A stretch of 64,000 nucleotides of DNA from an uncultured Clostridia bacterium. GTDB taxonomy: Bacteria; Bacillota; Clostridia; TANB77; CAG-508. The notes beneath the pieces are model-generated. The model saw nothing but the letters and a program-made list of their open reading frames with translations, did no database searches and was not told where the DNA came from. A program made the position numbers and the translations under genes. Shown in pieces: positions 11,185 through 20,673 of the stretch (positions are counted from its first letter, which is position 1; each line of letters opens with the position of its first letter). The stretch lies in assembly GCA_947628815.1 (NCBI GenBank), contig CANRBJ010000004.1, forward strand, positions 60,213 through 124,212, written 5' to 3'.

Positions 11185-11670
11185 ATGAATGATGAAATTC
11201 ACAATAATATTAATGATATAAAAAATATATTGAATAGTATTAATTCTACAGATGCAATTGAGTTTTCAAAATGGACTAAAGAAAAGGCAAATTTAAGATA
11301 TAATGGACAACTTCCTAAATTTCCTATATACAACAATTTTATTTATTGGTGTAATCTTGGAATAAATGTTGGAAGTGAACAAAATAAGCTAAGGCCTGTC
11401 TTGATATTAAAAACATCTAAAAATTCTCCTATATGTACTATTCTTCCATTAACAACTAAAAGATTAAATGACCAATTTTGGTTTCATATTGATATGGAAG
11501 AAATTGATTCAACAGTTTTAGTTGAGCAATTAAAAGTAGTTAGCAAATTAAGAATTACAGATCCATATAGGAAAAAAGGACAATTAGTTAGTATTTCACA
11601 AATCGATTGGAACAATATTAATTCGCAACTTGAAAGTATATATAGGCTAAGACCATTAAAATCTAAATAA
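11185..11670 (+). CDS. PemK/MazF-like protein
   Basis: The 161-residue protein has an N-terminal helical part (about 1-45) and a PemK-like barrel starting at YWCNLGINVGSEQNKLRPVLIL, a pattern shared with MazF-type mRNA interferases (conserved G.EQ...RPVLI). No antitoxin gene adjoins it, and the N-terminal extension is unusual for a classical toxin. It could be an orphan toxin or a phage-related PemK-like regulator. The frame contains no CGG. Confidence 0.7.
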   Translation: MNDEIHNNINDIKNILNSINSTDAIEFSKWTKEKANLRYNGQLPKFPIYNNFIYWCNLGINVGSEQNKLRPVLILKTSKNSPICTILPLTTKRLNDQFWFHIDMEEIDSTVLVEQLKVVSKLRITDPYRKKGQLVSISQIDWNNINSQLESIYRLRPLKSK

Positions 11671-11686
11671 AAATTTCAAATTCTAC

Positions 11687-11716
11687 TTGACTTTCTGCCA
11701 TGGGATAATTTATAAT
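11687..11716 (+). promoter_or_regulatory. promoter of the first small RNA candidate
   Basis: TTGACT at 11687-11692 and TATAAT at 11711-11716 with an 18-base spacer; initiation would fall near 11723, just before the structured element. Confidence 0.55.
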
Positions 11717-11722
11717 TAAATT

Positions 11723-11798
11723 AATAAAACATTAGTGTCCGTTCTGAAAAGAACGTAATCATTATAATCCGATAGTCCAAGAGACTATCGCTTTTTAT
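11723..11798 (+). ncRNA. structured small RNA candidate, copy 1
   Basis: The motif ACATTAGTGTCC (11729-11740) is followed by a hairpin GTTCT-gaaa-AGAAC (11741-11754) and a terminator-like hairpin GATAGTC/GACTATC (11771-11789) with a T-run. A second element 105 bases on repeats the motif with different stems. I do not recognise a known family; it could also be a leader of pflB. Confidence 0.5.
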
Positions 11799-11833
11799 TA
11801 CATATAATTTATGATTTTTCATATAATATTATT

Positions 11834-11915
11834 ACATTAGTGTCCATAGCATTTATGCTATGTTAGTCATTAGTATATTTAAGAGTGGGTATTATAAAAT
11901 TTGCCCGCTCTTAAA
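11834..11915 (+). ncRNA. structured small RNA candidate, copy 2
   Basis: The same ACATTAGTGTCC motif (11834-11845) is followed by a different hairpin, ATAGCA-ttta-TGCTAT (11846-11861), then a shared TTAGTCATTA-like linker and a 9-bp hairpin AAGAGTGGG/CCCGCTCTT (11881-11912). The T-run after it is weak. The intergenic stretch 11671-12042 otherwise holds only the putative pflB promoter. Confidence 0.45.
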
Positions 11916-12042
11916 TTATAACATCAACAAGAAACTTTATATCTATTATTTTCATTTTAATTTGCTTTAATGTTTTTATTATGTTATGATAAAATATGGT
12001 TATACTAAAATAATAAAAAATTTGCAAAAGGAGGATTAATTT

Positions 12043-14278
12043 ATGAATTTTAAACAATGGGATGGATTTACAAAAGGTGATTGGCAAAAGGATATTGATG
12101 TAAGAGCTTTTATTCAAGCAAATTATACACCATATGAAGGAGATTCAAGCTTTTTAGCTGGGCCAACCGAAGATACAAAAAAATTATGGAATGAAGTTTT
12201 AGATTTATATAAGAAAGAAAAAGAAAATGGCGGAGTGCTCGATATTGATACAAAAACTATTTCAACTATTACTGCTCATGATGCTGGGTATATAGATAAG
12301 GATTTGGAAAAAATTGTTGGTTTACAAACAGACAAGCCTTTAAAAAGAGCAATTATGCCTTTTGGTGGTATTAAAATTGTTGAAAAATCTTGTGCTGCAT
12401 ATGGAAGAGAAGTTGATAAAGATGTAGATTATGTTTTTAATAATATTAGAAGAACACATAATGACGGCGTATTTAGTGTATATACTCCAGATATTCGTGC
12501 AGCTAGAAGTTCTCATTTAATAACTGGGCTTCCTGATGGATACGGCCGTGGAAGAATTATTGGAGATTATAGGCGTGTTGCATTATATGGAATAGATACA
12601 TTAATTAAAGAAAAAGAAAATGATTTACTAGACTTAAATGTAGATGTTTTAACTGAAAGTATTATTCAAGAAAGAGAAGAGATTCACGATCAAATTGCGG
12701 CTTTAAAAGCTTTAAAAGAAATGGCTTCAAAATACGGGTTTGATATATCTCTTCCTGCAAGTAATGCAAAAGAAGCTATCCAGTGGACATATTTTGCTTA
12801 TCTTGCTGCCGTAAAAGATCAAAATGGTGCTGCAATGAGTTTGGGTAGAACCTCTACTTTCTTAGATATCTATATTGAAAGAGATTTAAAAAACGGAACT
12901 TTAACAGAAGTTGAAGCTCAAGAATTAATGGACCATTTTGTTATGAAATTAAGAATGATAAGATTTTTGCGTACTCCTGAATATAACGAACTATTTAGTG
13001 GAGACCCTGTATGGGTTACAGAATCTATTGGCGGAATGGGAATTGATGGTAGAACTTTGGTTACTAAAAATTCATATAGAATTTTATATACACTCGTAAA
13101 CTTAGGGCCTGCGCCAGAACCAAATATGACTGTACTTTGGTCTACTAGATTACCTAAATCTTTTAAAGATTTTTGTGCAAATTTATCTATTAAAACATCT
13201 TCTATTCAATATGAAAATGACGATTTAATGAGAAAATATTGGGGAGATGATTATGGTATTGCTTGTTGTGTATCTGCTATGAGAATAGGAAAACAAATGC
13301 AATTTTTCGGTGCAAGATGTAACCTTGCAAAAACTTTACTTTATGCTATTAATGGTGGTAGAGATGAAATTTCTGGTAAGCAAGTTACGCCAAAATTTGA
13401 AAAAATTACTGGAAAATACCTAGAGTATGATGAAGTAATGGAAAAATTTAATAATATGATGGATTATGTTGCAAAAATTTATATAAAAGCTTTAAATGCT
13501 ATTCATTATATGCACGATAAATATTCATATGAAGCAATTGAAATGGCTTTACATGATAGAGTAATTTTAAGAACTATGGCATGTGGAATTGCTGGTTTAT
13601 CTGTTGTAGCCGATTCTTTATCTGCTATTAAATATGCTAAAGTTGAAGTTATACGTGACGATACTGGCCTTGCAATTGATTACAAAATTGAAGGTGATTT
13701 TCCAAAGTACGGTAATGATGATGATAAAGTTGATGATATTGCTGTAATGCTTGTAAAAACTTTCCTAAAAAAATTACAAAAGTATCAAACTTATCGTAAT
13801 GCAAAAACTACTATGTCTATTCTTACTATTACATCTAATGTTGTTTATGGAAAAGCAACCGGAAATACTCCAGATGGAAGACGTGCAGGAGAACCATTTG
13901 GACCTGGTGCAAATCCTTTACATGGAAGAGATACAAGTGGTGCGCTTGCAGTTATGAATTCAGTTGCAAAACTTCCTTATGAATATGCAGAAGATGGTAT
14001 TTCTTACACATTTTCTATTACACCTGCTACTCTTGGAAAAGATGAAGAAGCAAGAGTAAATAACTTGGTTAATATGCTAGATGGATATTTTATGCGGAGA
14101 AGGTCATCATATAAATGTAAATGTATTTGATAGAGCACTTCTTGAAGACGCTATGGAACATCCTGAAAATTATCCTCAATTAACTATTCGTGTATCTGGA
14201 TATGCAGTTCACTTTACAAAACTTACACGTGAACAGCAATTAGATGTTATTCATAGAACTATACACGAAAGAATTTAG
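12043..14278 (+). CDS. pflB: pyruvate formate-lyase, +1 shift at CGG 14095
   Basis: PflB cleaves pyruvate with CoA to acetyl-CoA and formate by a glycyl-radical mechanism, feeding AdhE. The catalytic pair Cys408-Cys409 lies in ACCVSAMR; the radical glycine is Gly719 in RVSGYAV. Between them an in-frame CGG (14095-14097) would end the protein eleven codons later without the radical domain. Skipping the C gives [14 protein letters not shown], which matches the family, and a length of 744 residues, as usual. About nine other CGG triplets are present, all in harmless NNC GGN or NCG GNN phase. An AAAGGAGGA ribosome site precedes the ATG; pflA follows by 58 bases. Confidence 0.96.
14095..14097 (+). 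other. in-frame CGG, +1 shift site (pflB)
   Basis: ATG then CGG AGA AGG in frame zero leads to TGA after eleven codons; skipping C gives ATG GGA GAA GGT (M G E G) in register with the glycyl-radical domain. Confidence 0.95.
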
Positions 14279-14336
14279 AAAACCTTTTTTGAGCAAATAT
14301 TAAATATTTGCTCAAAAATTATTAGGAGAGTTATAT

Positions 14337-15068
14337 ATGGAAAATTTTGATAAAACAACAATGGCAAGAATTCACTCTATTGAAAGTTTAGGTACAGTTG
14401 ATGGACCCGGACTTCGCTTTGTTGTATTTATGCAAGGTTGCCACCTTCGTTGTAAATACTGCCATAATCGTGATACATGGAATACCCATACTGGTACAGT
14501 TATTACTTTAGATGAATTGTTAAATAAAATTTTAAATTATACAAACTATTTTAAAGCGTCTTCTGGTGGTGTAACTATTTCTGGTGGAGAACCACTTTTA
14601 CAAATGGATTTTTTAATTTCTTTATTTAAAAAATTAAAAGAACTTTCCATTCATACAGCAATTGATACATCTGGGATGTTTGATTTAACAAAAAAATTGA
14701 AAGAACTTATATCACTTACAGATTTATTTTTGTTAGATATTAAGCACATTGACCCTAAAAAATGTGAAGAATTAGTTGGATTCTCTAATGAGAAAGAACT
14801 TGCTTTTGCGCATTACTTAAATGAAATTAAAAAGCCTATTTGGCTAAGACAAGTTATTATTCCGGGTATTACGGATAATGAAGAAGATTTATTAAAATTA
14901 AAAGATTTTATAAAGTCTTTACCTTGCATTGAAAAAGTAGAATTATTAAAATATCATGATATGGGTAAGTTTAAATGGGAAAATTTAGGTTTTAAATATG
15001 AATTAGATAATATACCAAATGCAACTGATGTTGATATTGAACGTGCTAAGTTAATACTTAATATTTAG
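14337..15068 (+). CDS. pflA: pyruvate formate-lyase activating enzyme
   Basis: A radical SAM enzyme of 243 residues that installs the glycyl radical on PflB. It shows the CxxxCxxC cluster motif in CHLRCKYC (about residue 37), GGEP for SAM binding (about residue 84), and the N-terminal SIESLGTVDGPGLRFVVF pattern of PFL activases. It lies directly after pflB with its own GGAGAG ribosome site and ends before a strong terminator. Three CGG triplets are all in harmless phase (CCC GGA, CCG GGT, ACG GAT). Confidence 0.96.
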   Translation: MENFDKTTMARIHSIESLGTVDGPGLRFVVFMQGCHLRCKYCHNRDTWNTHTGTVITLDELLNKILNYTNYFKASSGGVTISGGEPLLQMDFLISLFKKLKELSIHTAIDTSGMFDLTKKLKELISLTDLFLLDIKHIDPKKCEELVGFSNEKELAFAHYLNEIKKPIWLRQVIIPGITDNEEDLLKLKDFIKSLPCIEKVELLKYHDMGKFKWENLGFKYELDNIPNATDVDIERAKLILNI

Positions 15069-15070
15069 AA

Positions 15071-15111
15071 AAACCCCAAGTTGTGCAATAACACAACTTG
15101 GGGTTTTTATT
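15071..15111. terminator. terminator after pflA
   Basis: AACCCCAAGTTGTG and CACAACTTGGGGTT form a 14-bp stem followed by a T-run on the plus strand; it also faces the converging permease gene. Confidence 0.88.
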
Positions 15112-15978
15112 TTAAAATGTAATACCTATTAGTTCTAATAGCACTCCCGCTATAACTCCTATTATATATAACAACATTATAATTTTTATATTCTCTTTCA
15201 TATTTTTATTTACTCTAAAAAGAATTAAAATTCCAACACCTGCTCCTACTAATAATCCAGAAATCATTGTTGCAGGAGTAATTACTTGCGACAAATATAA
15301 CTCTGTTAATATAACTGATGAAGCACAATTAGGTATTAAGCCTATAATTCCTGCAACCATTGGCCCTAATATTGGTTTATTTAATATAAGATTTGATAGC
15401 TTGTCCTCTCCAATTAAATGGATAATCGTGTTTAATATAAAAGATATTATTATAATATACAAAAATATATTAATAGTGTGTTTTATTGATGACTTTAAAA
15501 TACCTCCTTCTTCACAATGACAATGTTCGTGTTCACATATTTCAACTATTTTTTCTTCTTCATTTGGTTTGTTTTTATTGAAAGTGCGTGTTATGAAATC
15601 TATAATAAATCCTGCTACTATACCAATTAACAGTTTTATTCCTAATATTTTTAATATTACATTAATAGGTACTGCTTCTGATATTAGAATTGGAAGCATT
15701 TCATCAGAGGTTGATAAAAATATTGCAATTAATGTTCCTAGTGCTATAATTCTTCCTGCATATAAGTTGGCAGCTATTGCAGAAAAACCGCATTGTGGAA
15801 ATATTCCTAAAATTCCACCTATAAATGGTCCATATTCTCCTGATTTTTGAATTATTTTTTTTGTTTTATTACTTGTTTTATGCTCTACATATTCCATAAT
15901 TAAATATGCAATCCATAAAAATGGTAATAACTTTATACTATCCATTAGTGTATCAATAACAACATCTAACATTTTCAT
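15112..15978 (-). CDS. ArsP_2-like permease (putative manganese/arsenic transporter family)
   Basis: This 288-residue protein has about eight hydrophobic segments and two internal repeats, each with a PQCGFS or PNCASS motif before a helix and a conserved GTLIAIFLSTSDEMLP stretch. This pattern is that of the ArsP_2 (formerly DUF2899) permeases, annotated as arsenic efflux or manganese transporters without firm proof. A central loop is rich in His, Cys and Glu (CEHEHCHCEE), suggesting metal binding. Confidence 0.75.
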   Translation of the reverse strand: MKMLDVVIDTLMDSIKLLPFLWIAYLIMEYVEHKTSNKTKKIIQKSGEYGPFIGGILGIFPQCGFSAIAANLYAGRIIALGTLIAIFLSTSDEMLPILISEAVPINVILKILGIKLLIGIVAGFIIDFITRTFNKNKPNEEEKIVEICEHEHCHCEEGGILKSSIKHTINIFLYIIIISFILNTIIHLIGEDKLSNLILNKPILGPMVAGIIGLIPNCASSVILTELYLSQVITPATMISGLLVGAGVGILILFRVNKNMKENIKIIMLLYIIGVIAGVLLELIGITF

Positions 15979-16037
15979 TTCTCCCTATTAAATATACGTT
16001 ATATAATACCATAATTTTTAGTTTTTGACAAGGAGTT

Positions 16038-16893
16038 TTATTCTAATATTTTCCTTATTTTATCTAAATTTTTTATAACACAATCATATCCATATTTATA
16101 ACAACTATCAAGTTTCCCGAGTATCTAATAGTCCTACTTTATCTGTATATACACTTAATACAAGGTCGCTCATTTCTAAGTTTTCTTCCGAAATTTTATT
16201 GCCCATAATATCTATTGTTTTCATTATAATATCCATAATATTGCTATCCTCTGTAATAGGATCTGCATCAAATTTTACAGCAATTACTTTGTCTGCTCCT
16301 TGTTTTTTTACTTCATGTACTGGTACATTATCTAGTGCTCCTCCATCCATAAAAGCATGGTCTCTGAACTTACAAGGTGTAAATACTGCTGGAAAACTGC
16401 TGCTTGCTCTAACAGCTTTTCCTACTGTTATGTCTGTTATATATTGTTCTAAATTTTCCGAAGTTTCTGGAATTTTATTTGTTATAATGTATTCTTTAGA
16501 ATTTGCGATATCAACTGTAGGTATTACAATTGGCATTTCTATTTCATCAATTTTTCTTATTCCTTTTTTTAATGCTATTTTATTGTATATGTTTTCAATA
16601 CTTCTTCCAGATTTTAAGCCTTTAAATGTATTCTTTTTATTTATCATAAAATTTCCTATTCCCGATATAATTGGTCCTGTATTAATCTCCACTAATTCTT
16701 TTGAATATCTCTTAAATAGTATGTAAATATAATAAGGGGAATATCCCATAGCATATAAACTTGCAACCAAGCTTCCAGCACTGGTTCCACCTATTATATC
16801 AATTTTAATATTATTATCTTCTAGGGCTTTTAATACCCCTGCATGAGCAATCCCTCTAATTCCACCACCAGATAATGCAATGCCTAGCTTCAT
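16038..16893 (-). CDS. patatin-like phospholipase, +1 shift at CGG 16117
   Basis: A patatin/RssA-type lipid acyl hydrolase. The N-terminus carries the oxyanion motif SGGGIRGIAHAG, the nucleophile is in GTSAGS (about residue 40), and the catalytic Asp is in DGGALDNVP (about residue 180). Frame zero ends at CGG GAA ACT TGA (16117). Skipping the C of this CGG gives LLDT-GKLDSCYKYGYD and a further 26 residues ending at a TAA at 16038, so the total is 284 residues, a normal length. This is the only site where the resulting glycine codon is GGG. Confidence 0.87.
16117..16119 (-). other. in-frame CGG, +1 shift site (patatin-like)
   Basis: ACT then CGG GAA ACT TGA in frame zero; skipping C gives ACT GGG AAA CTT (T G K L) and a natural C-terminal extension. 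Confidence 0.85.
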
Positions 16894-17010
16894 TCTAACA
16901 CCTTCTCTTACTAATATAAAAATAGTATTTACAACTTATTATATGATTAAACATAAATTGGTGCTAAAATTAAAATAGCATAATAAAAAGCAATGCTATT
17001 TATTATACTA

Positions 17011-17253
17011 TTATTTTTCTAATCTACTATTTAAGTATAAATCATCTGGGTTAATATCTTCACCTGTTTCCCATTCTATAGTTATTCCTGCTGGCCTTAC
17101 TGTTCTAAATAGTTCCATATTTTTTAATTTTTTAAAACACTCATATTTGAAGTTTTTCTTCATATCATATACCTTTTTTTCTCCTGTTTCAAAATAAAGT
17201 AATAATTCATAGTTATCTAAAACTTCTACTTTTGTAATTTTTGGTGTTATCAT
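17011..17253 (-). CDS. DUF2442 domain protein
   Basis: The 80-residue protein has the pattern VEVLDNYELLLYFETGEKKVYDMK and a C-terminal WETGEDINPDDLY, as in DUF2442 proteins. It lies 22 bases after a DUF4160 gene; the two families are frequent partners and have been proposed as toxin-antitoxin-like pairs, but function is unproven. Confidence 0.75.
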   Translation of the reverse strand: MITPKITKVEVLDNYELLLYFETGEKKVYDMKKNFKYECFKKLKNMELFRTVRPAGITIEWETGEDINPDDLYLNSRLEK

Positions 17254-17275
17254 TAATTTTTCCCCCCATTATTTT

Positions 17276-17542
17276 CTATTTCAAAGGTTCAATTTTAAAA
17301 TACCCTTTTCCATCTAAGGCTAACTTCCATAACTCAATCAATTCTTTTTTATGAATAATAATCCATGCCTCTACGATTTTTTTCTTTTTCATTGGTATAT
17401 TCCCTTCTATAATTTTACCTTCTAAATCAAATACAGCTTCTTTTCCATTATATGATGTATGTAAATGCGGGAATTTATGCTGTTCATTATCTTTAAAATA
17501 CATTCTTATGGTTATTCCATAAAATTGTGAAATAATTGGCAT
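17276..17542 (-). CDS. DUF4160 domain protein
   Basis: The 88-residue protein starts MPIISQFYGITIRMYF and has the motif HKFPHLHTSYNG, both typical of DUF4160. It is the first gene of a two-gene unit with DUF2442. The pair sits between the patatin-like gene and rpsR, a likely insertion beside ribosomal genes. An AGGAGG ribosome site precedes the ATG. Confidence 0.78.
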   Translation of the reverse strand: MPIISQFYGITIRMYFKDNEQHKFPHLHTSYNGKEAVFDLEGKIIEGNIPMKKKKIVEAWIIIHKKELIELWKLALDGKGYFKIEPLK

Positions 17543-17629
17543 TTTGTATTCCTCCTTAATAATAACATATATTTTTCAAAAATGCAAAAAAGAGGAGTTA
17601 TTTTTTAACCCCCCTTATAAATATTTTTA

Positions 17630-17914
17630 TTAGTTTTCAGCATATGGTAACATTGCAATATGTCTACATCTTTTTATTGCTACTGTAATATCTCTTTGAT
17701 GTTTTGCACAAGCTCCTGTTGCTCTTCTTGGTAATATTTTTCCTTTTTCATTTATGAATTTTCTTAATTGCTCTGGATTTTTATAATCTAAAACGAAATC
17801 TTTATCACTGCATAATGCACATACTTTTTTTCTCATTTTTCTGAATTTTGGATTATAATCTTCATCACCATTATTCACACGATTTCTTCTATTGTTTTGT
17901 TTTTTGTCTGCCAT
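17630..17914 (-). CDS. rpsR: 30S ribosomal protein S18
   Basis: S18 binds S6 on the small-subunit platform. The 94-residue protein carries the core [25 protein letters not shown] and ends [10 protein letters not shown], as in all bacterial S18. It is the last gene of the rpsF-ssb-rpsR operon. The N-terminus has a CALCSDK motif, as in the zinc-binding (C+) S18 type. Confidence 0.97.
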   Translation of the reverse strand: MADKKQNNRRNRVNNGDEDYNPKFRKMRKKVCALCSDKDFVLDYKNPEQLRKFINEKGKILPRRATGACAKHQRDITVAIKRCRHIAMLPYAEN

Positions 17915-17938
17915 TTTATTTTCCCCCCTTCTTAGTTT

Positions 17939-18358
17939 TTAGAATGGTAGGTCGTCATTAGAAGAAATTTCAAATTCTGGACTTGTTGCTGCTACATCTC
18001 CGAATGTGTTTTCAAAACTTGAATCGGCTGTAGCATCTCTTTTGCTATCTGCAAAATATGCTTCTTCTGCAACAACTTCTGTTACATAGTGTTTTTGACC
18101 TTGGTCATCATCCCATGTTCTTGTTTGAATTCTTCCAATTATTCCTACTTGTTGACCTTTTTTGAAATATTTGCTACAAAATTCACCAGTTTTACTCCAT
18201 GCTACTATGTTTATAAAATCTGCTTGTCTTTCTTCTCCTTGACGTACAAATCTTCTATTTACTGCAATTGAAAAACTTGCTACTAGTGTATTGTTTGTTT
18301 GTGTATATCTTACTTCTGGATCTCTTGTTAATCTTCCCATTAAAATTACTTTATTCAT
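17939..18358 (-). CDS. ssb: single-stranded DNA-binding protein
   Basis: A 139-residue OB-fold protein starting MNKVILMGRLTRDPEVRYT, with an acidic tail ending DDLPF, the motif that recruits replication and repair partners. It lies between rpsF and rpsR, the conserved bacterial order. One CGG is present in the harmless TTC GGA phase. Confidence 0.98.
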   Translation of the reverse strand: MNKVILMGRLTRDPEVRYTQTNNTLVASFSIAVNRRFVRQGEERQADFINIVAWSKTGEFCSKYFKKGQQVGIIGRIQTRTWDDDQGQKHYVTEVVAEEAYFADSKRDATADSSFENTFGDVAATSPEFEISSNDDLPF

Positions 18359-18455
18359 ATATTATTCCTCACCTTTCTAAGGTTCCTATCAAATAGTATT
18401 CCTATTTGTATTTCTTAATTTTTAAAGTCAACTATTAATTATTTTTCTAATAAAA

Positions 18456-18740
18456 TTAGTCTTCTTTTCTTACTACGATAAATTTAATAACTTCATCTGT
18501 AATTCTGTAGTTTCTTTCTAATTCTGCAATTAGTTCTGGTTTTGCTTCGAAGTTAAATAATATGTAATATCCTTCTTTATTTTTCTTAACTTCATAAGCT
18601 AATTTTCTTTTTCCCATTTCTTCTACAGATTCTACTTTTCCTTGTGTATTAATTAGTTCAGAAAATTTTGTAATAAGGTTTTTTATTCCCTCTTCTTCAA
18701 CTACTGGACTAATAATGACAACACTTTCGTATTTATTCAT
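18456..18740 (-). CDS. rpsF: 30S ribosomal protein S6
   Basis: S6 pairs with S18 on the ribosome. The 94-residue protein starts MNKYESVVIISP and has the GKRKLAYEVKKNKEGYYILFNFEA core. It is the first gene of the operon, with a TAAGGAGGTGA ribosome site and a leader of about 75 bases after its promoter. Confidence 0.97.
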   Translation of the reverse strand: MNKYESVVIISPVVEEEGIKNLITKFSELINTQGKVESVEEMGKRKLAYEVKKNKEGYYILFNFEAKPELIAELERNYRITDEVIKFIVVRKED

Positions 18741-18824
18741 TATATCACCTCCTTATGGATAAATAACCCATACTTCCCAATGTATGAGTAAGGAAAAAAG
18801 CTATGCTTTTTTTCAAACATTGCA

Positions 18825-18853
18825 ATTTTATCACATTTTTTATCAATTGTCAA
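18825..18853 (-). promoter_or_regulatory. promoter of rpsF-ssb-rpsR
   Basis: On the minus strand TTGACA (18853-18848) and TAAAAT (18830-18825) are 17 bases apart. The leader holds a small hairpin CATAC/GTATG; I could not identify an S6:S18 autoregulatory motif with confidence. Confidence 0.7.
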
Positions 18854-18883
18854 ACATTTTTTCTTATGATTTTTTTCCCTGGT

Positions 18884-18925
18884 AAAGCAAAAATAGCGGG
18901 ATCCCCCGCTACTTTTGCTATTTTT
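18884..18925 (-). terminator. terminator of the SASP gene
   Basis: On the minus strand AGCAAAAGTAGCGGG pairs with CCCGCTATTTTTGCT and is followed by TTTACC; the repeat overlaps the stop codon region. Confidence 0.75.
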
Positions 18926-19094
18926 CTACACTTCTATTTGCTATTTCTATTGCTTTTTTAACTATATTTCCACAATCTTTTGAGGATACATTTCCCCAAC
19001 TTCCTCCGTCTTTTTTTACTTGTTCATATACTCCTAATTCTTTTGCTATTTCTTCTCTTAAATTGTTAGAAATCAATTTTGAATTTCTACTCAT
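18918..19094 (-). CDS. alpha/beta-type small acid-soluble spore protein
   Basis: The 58-residue protein coats spore DNA and protects it from UV and hydrolysis. The motifs LREEIAKELGV and WGNVSSKDCGNIVKKAIEIA match the two conserved helices and the GNxxS germination-protease region of the family. I chose the ATG at 19094, which follows AGAGGAGGTATTA, rather than the longer frame starting at 19205, because family members begin just before the first helix. Confidence 0.85.
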   Translation of the reverse strand: MSRNSKLISNNLREEIAKELGVYEQVKKDGGSWGNVSSKDCGNIVKKAIEIANRSVEK

Positions 19095-19265
19095 TTTTAA
19101 TACCTCCTCTTTATAGAGTAGTTTTTCTGAAAATATTTTTAATTCTCTTTTAAAAAGATTATCAAAGAATTGACGTTTTTTAATTTTTAATATTTTCATA
19201 ACCATATTATATGTCGTTTTTTTGTTTTTATCATAGAATTTTTTTGAAATTTTTCTAATTTTTTG

Positions 19266-20651
19266 TTACATTGTAAGAATTCCATCTGGTGTATCTTGTA
19301 TTACTAAAATATCTTCTTCTCTTCCTGTTTCAGCATTTATATATACTAAAAATTGCGTTCCATCTACACTTCCTTTAAATTCCCAACATAGTAATTCTGT
19401 TTGAAATTCAGTTGGTATGATTGCTAATGATTCAGATTCTATTTCTAAATTTTTATTGATTGTTTTTTTGGCTTGTTCTTTTGATATTTTCACATCTGGT
19501 AAGTTTCTTTCTTCATGTGAATTTAGGTATCCAGTTGTTTCCATTCCTAATACTTCGCCATTATCTAATGCTATTTTTAGCTTAATTAAATCTGGATACA
19601 CTGTTACATCATTTTGCAAATACGCATAATTTATAGTTAATATTCCTTGTTGTTTTAAATAATATGTTTCTTTCATATTTGGAAATCCTTTTTTATTTAA
19701 GAAATCTTTTCCAATTTTATTTGCTTCTTCAATTGATATACTTTCTGCTTCTACATCACGATTATAATTTGCAAATACTATATGCCCTCCTTTTTTCGAA
19801 ATAGAAATACTTGCATTACCGTCTTCTTCTTTAACTTTAACATAAAAATCAAACGATGGTATATTTCCATTTTCAGATAATCCATTAGATATTATTTCTT
19901 CTATTTTTTCTTGACCAAAAAATTCTTTTACAATTTCATTTGCTTTTTCTTCATCTATATCATCTCCAGTTAGCCCTTTTCTTTCGGGATTTGTCATATG
20001 TTCTGAAAAGGCTCCATCATAAATAAGACCTGAATATTCATGGAAATTTTCTTCTAGGTTTGAAAAACTATCTTGGGAAAGATTACTTACTTGCTGTGCA
20101 AATGCTCTTGTTCCTTTTTTTGTTAGTTCATCCCAACTAATTCGCCCATCATTCATATCAGCAGATAGTTGAATTAGAGTGTTTTTTAATTCTACACTAT
20201 AATCGTGTAATGAGGTTAAATTGTTTAAATCTTCTTGTGTTAGACCTTCATTATATATATTTTTTCTTGATAAACTATAACTATAATCACTTACTTGATT
20301 TAAAAATTTTGCAGTATTTGATAACTCTCCACTACCAATTGGAAGTTGTGATAGATATGTTTGGGCAAGATCTGCTTCTCTCCATACATGTGTTAATGTT
20401 TCTGCTCCATGTTCTGGTGTTGTAGAAATAAGCGATTTTGCAAGATATGTTTCTACATTTTGCACATAGTCCACTAACTCAAAAAATGCCATATTATACG
20501 CATTATTTGATGCTTGCCTATAATCTCTTTGTTTTTTATAAGTAAATACTCCAAGACCTATAATAATTGCGCCTAATACCACAATTACACTTAGCATATG
20601 CCTATCTTTTAATCTTTCTTTCCAATCTATTAATTTTTCTTTTAAATTCAT
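19266..20651 (-). CDS. ypeB: germination protein YpeB
   Basis: YpeB is required for stable localisation of SleB in the spore inner membrane and cortex. The 461-residue protein has an N-terminal membrane helix (about 19-38), an alpha-helical N-terminal domain (about 40-225), and C-terminal PepSY-like repeats (about 230-455). It lies 22 bases after sleB, the conserved arrangement. One CGG is in harmless GAC GGT phase. Confidence 0.93.
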   Translation of the reverse strand: MNLKEKLIDWKERLKDRHMLSVIVVLGAIIIGLGVFTYKKQRDYRQASNNAYNMAFFELVDYVQNVETYLAKSLISTTPEHGAETLTHVWREADLAQTYLSQLPIGSGELSNTAKFLNQVSDYSYSLSRKNIYNEGLTQEDLNNLTSLHDYSVELKNTLIQLSADMNDGRISWDELTKKGTRAFAQQVSNLSQDSFSNLEENFHEYSGLIYDGAFSEHMTNPERKGLTGDDIDEEKANEIVKEFFGQEKIEEIISNGLSENGNIPSFDFYVKVKEEDGNASISISKKGGHIVFANYNRDVEAESISIEEANKIGKDFLNKKGFPNMKETYYLKQQGILTINYAYLQNDVTVYPDLIKLKIALDNGEVLGMETTGYLNSHEERNLPDVKISKEQAKKTINKNLEIESESLAIIPTEFQTELLCWEFKGSVDGTQFLVYINAETGREEDILVIQDTPDGILTM

Positions 20652-20673
20652 AGTTCTCTTCCTTTCACAATAT

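Noticed and set aside
18741..18824. S6:S18 autoregulatory leader of rpsF
   Set aside because: A small hairpin is present but the conserved CCG-bulge motif was not identifiable.
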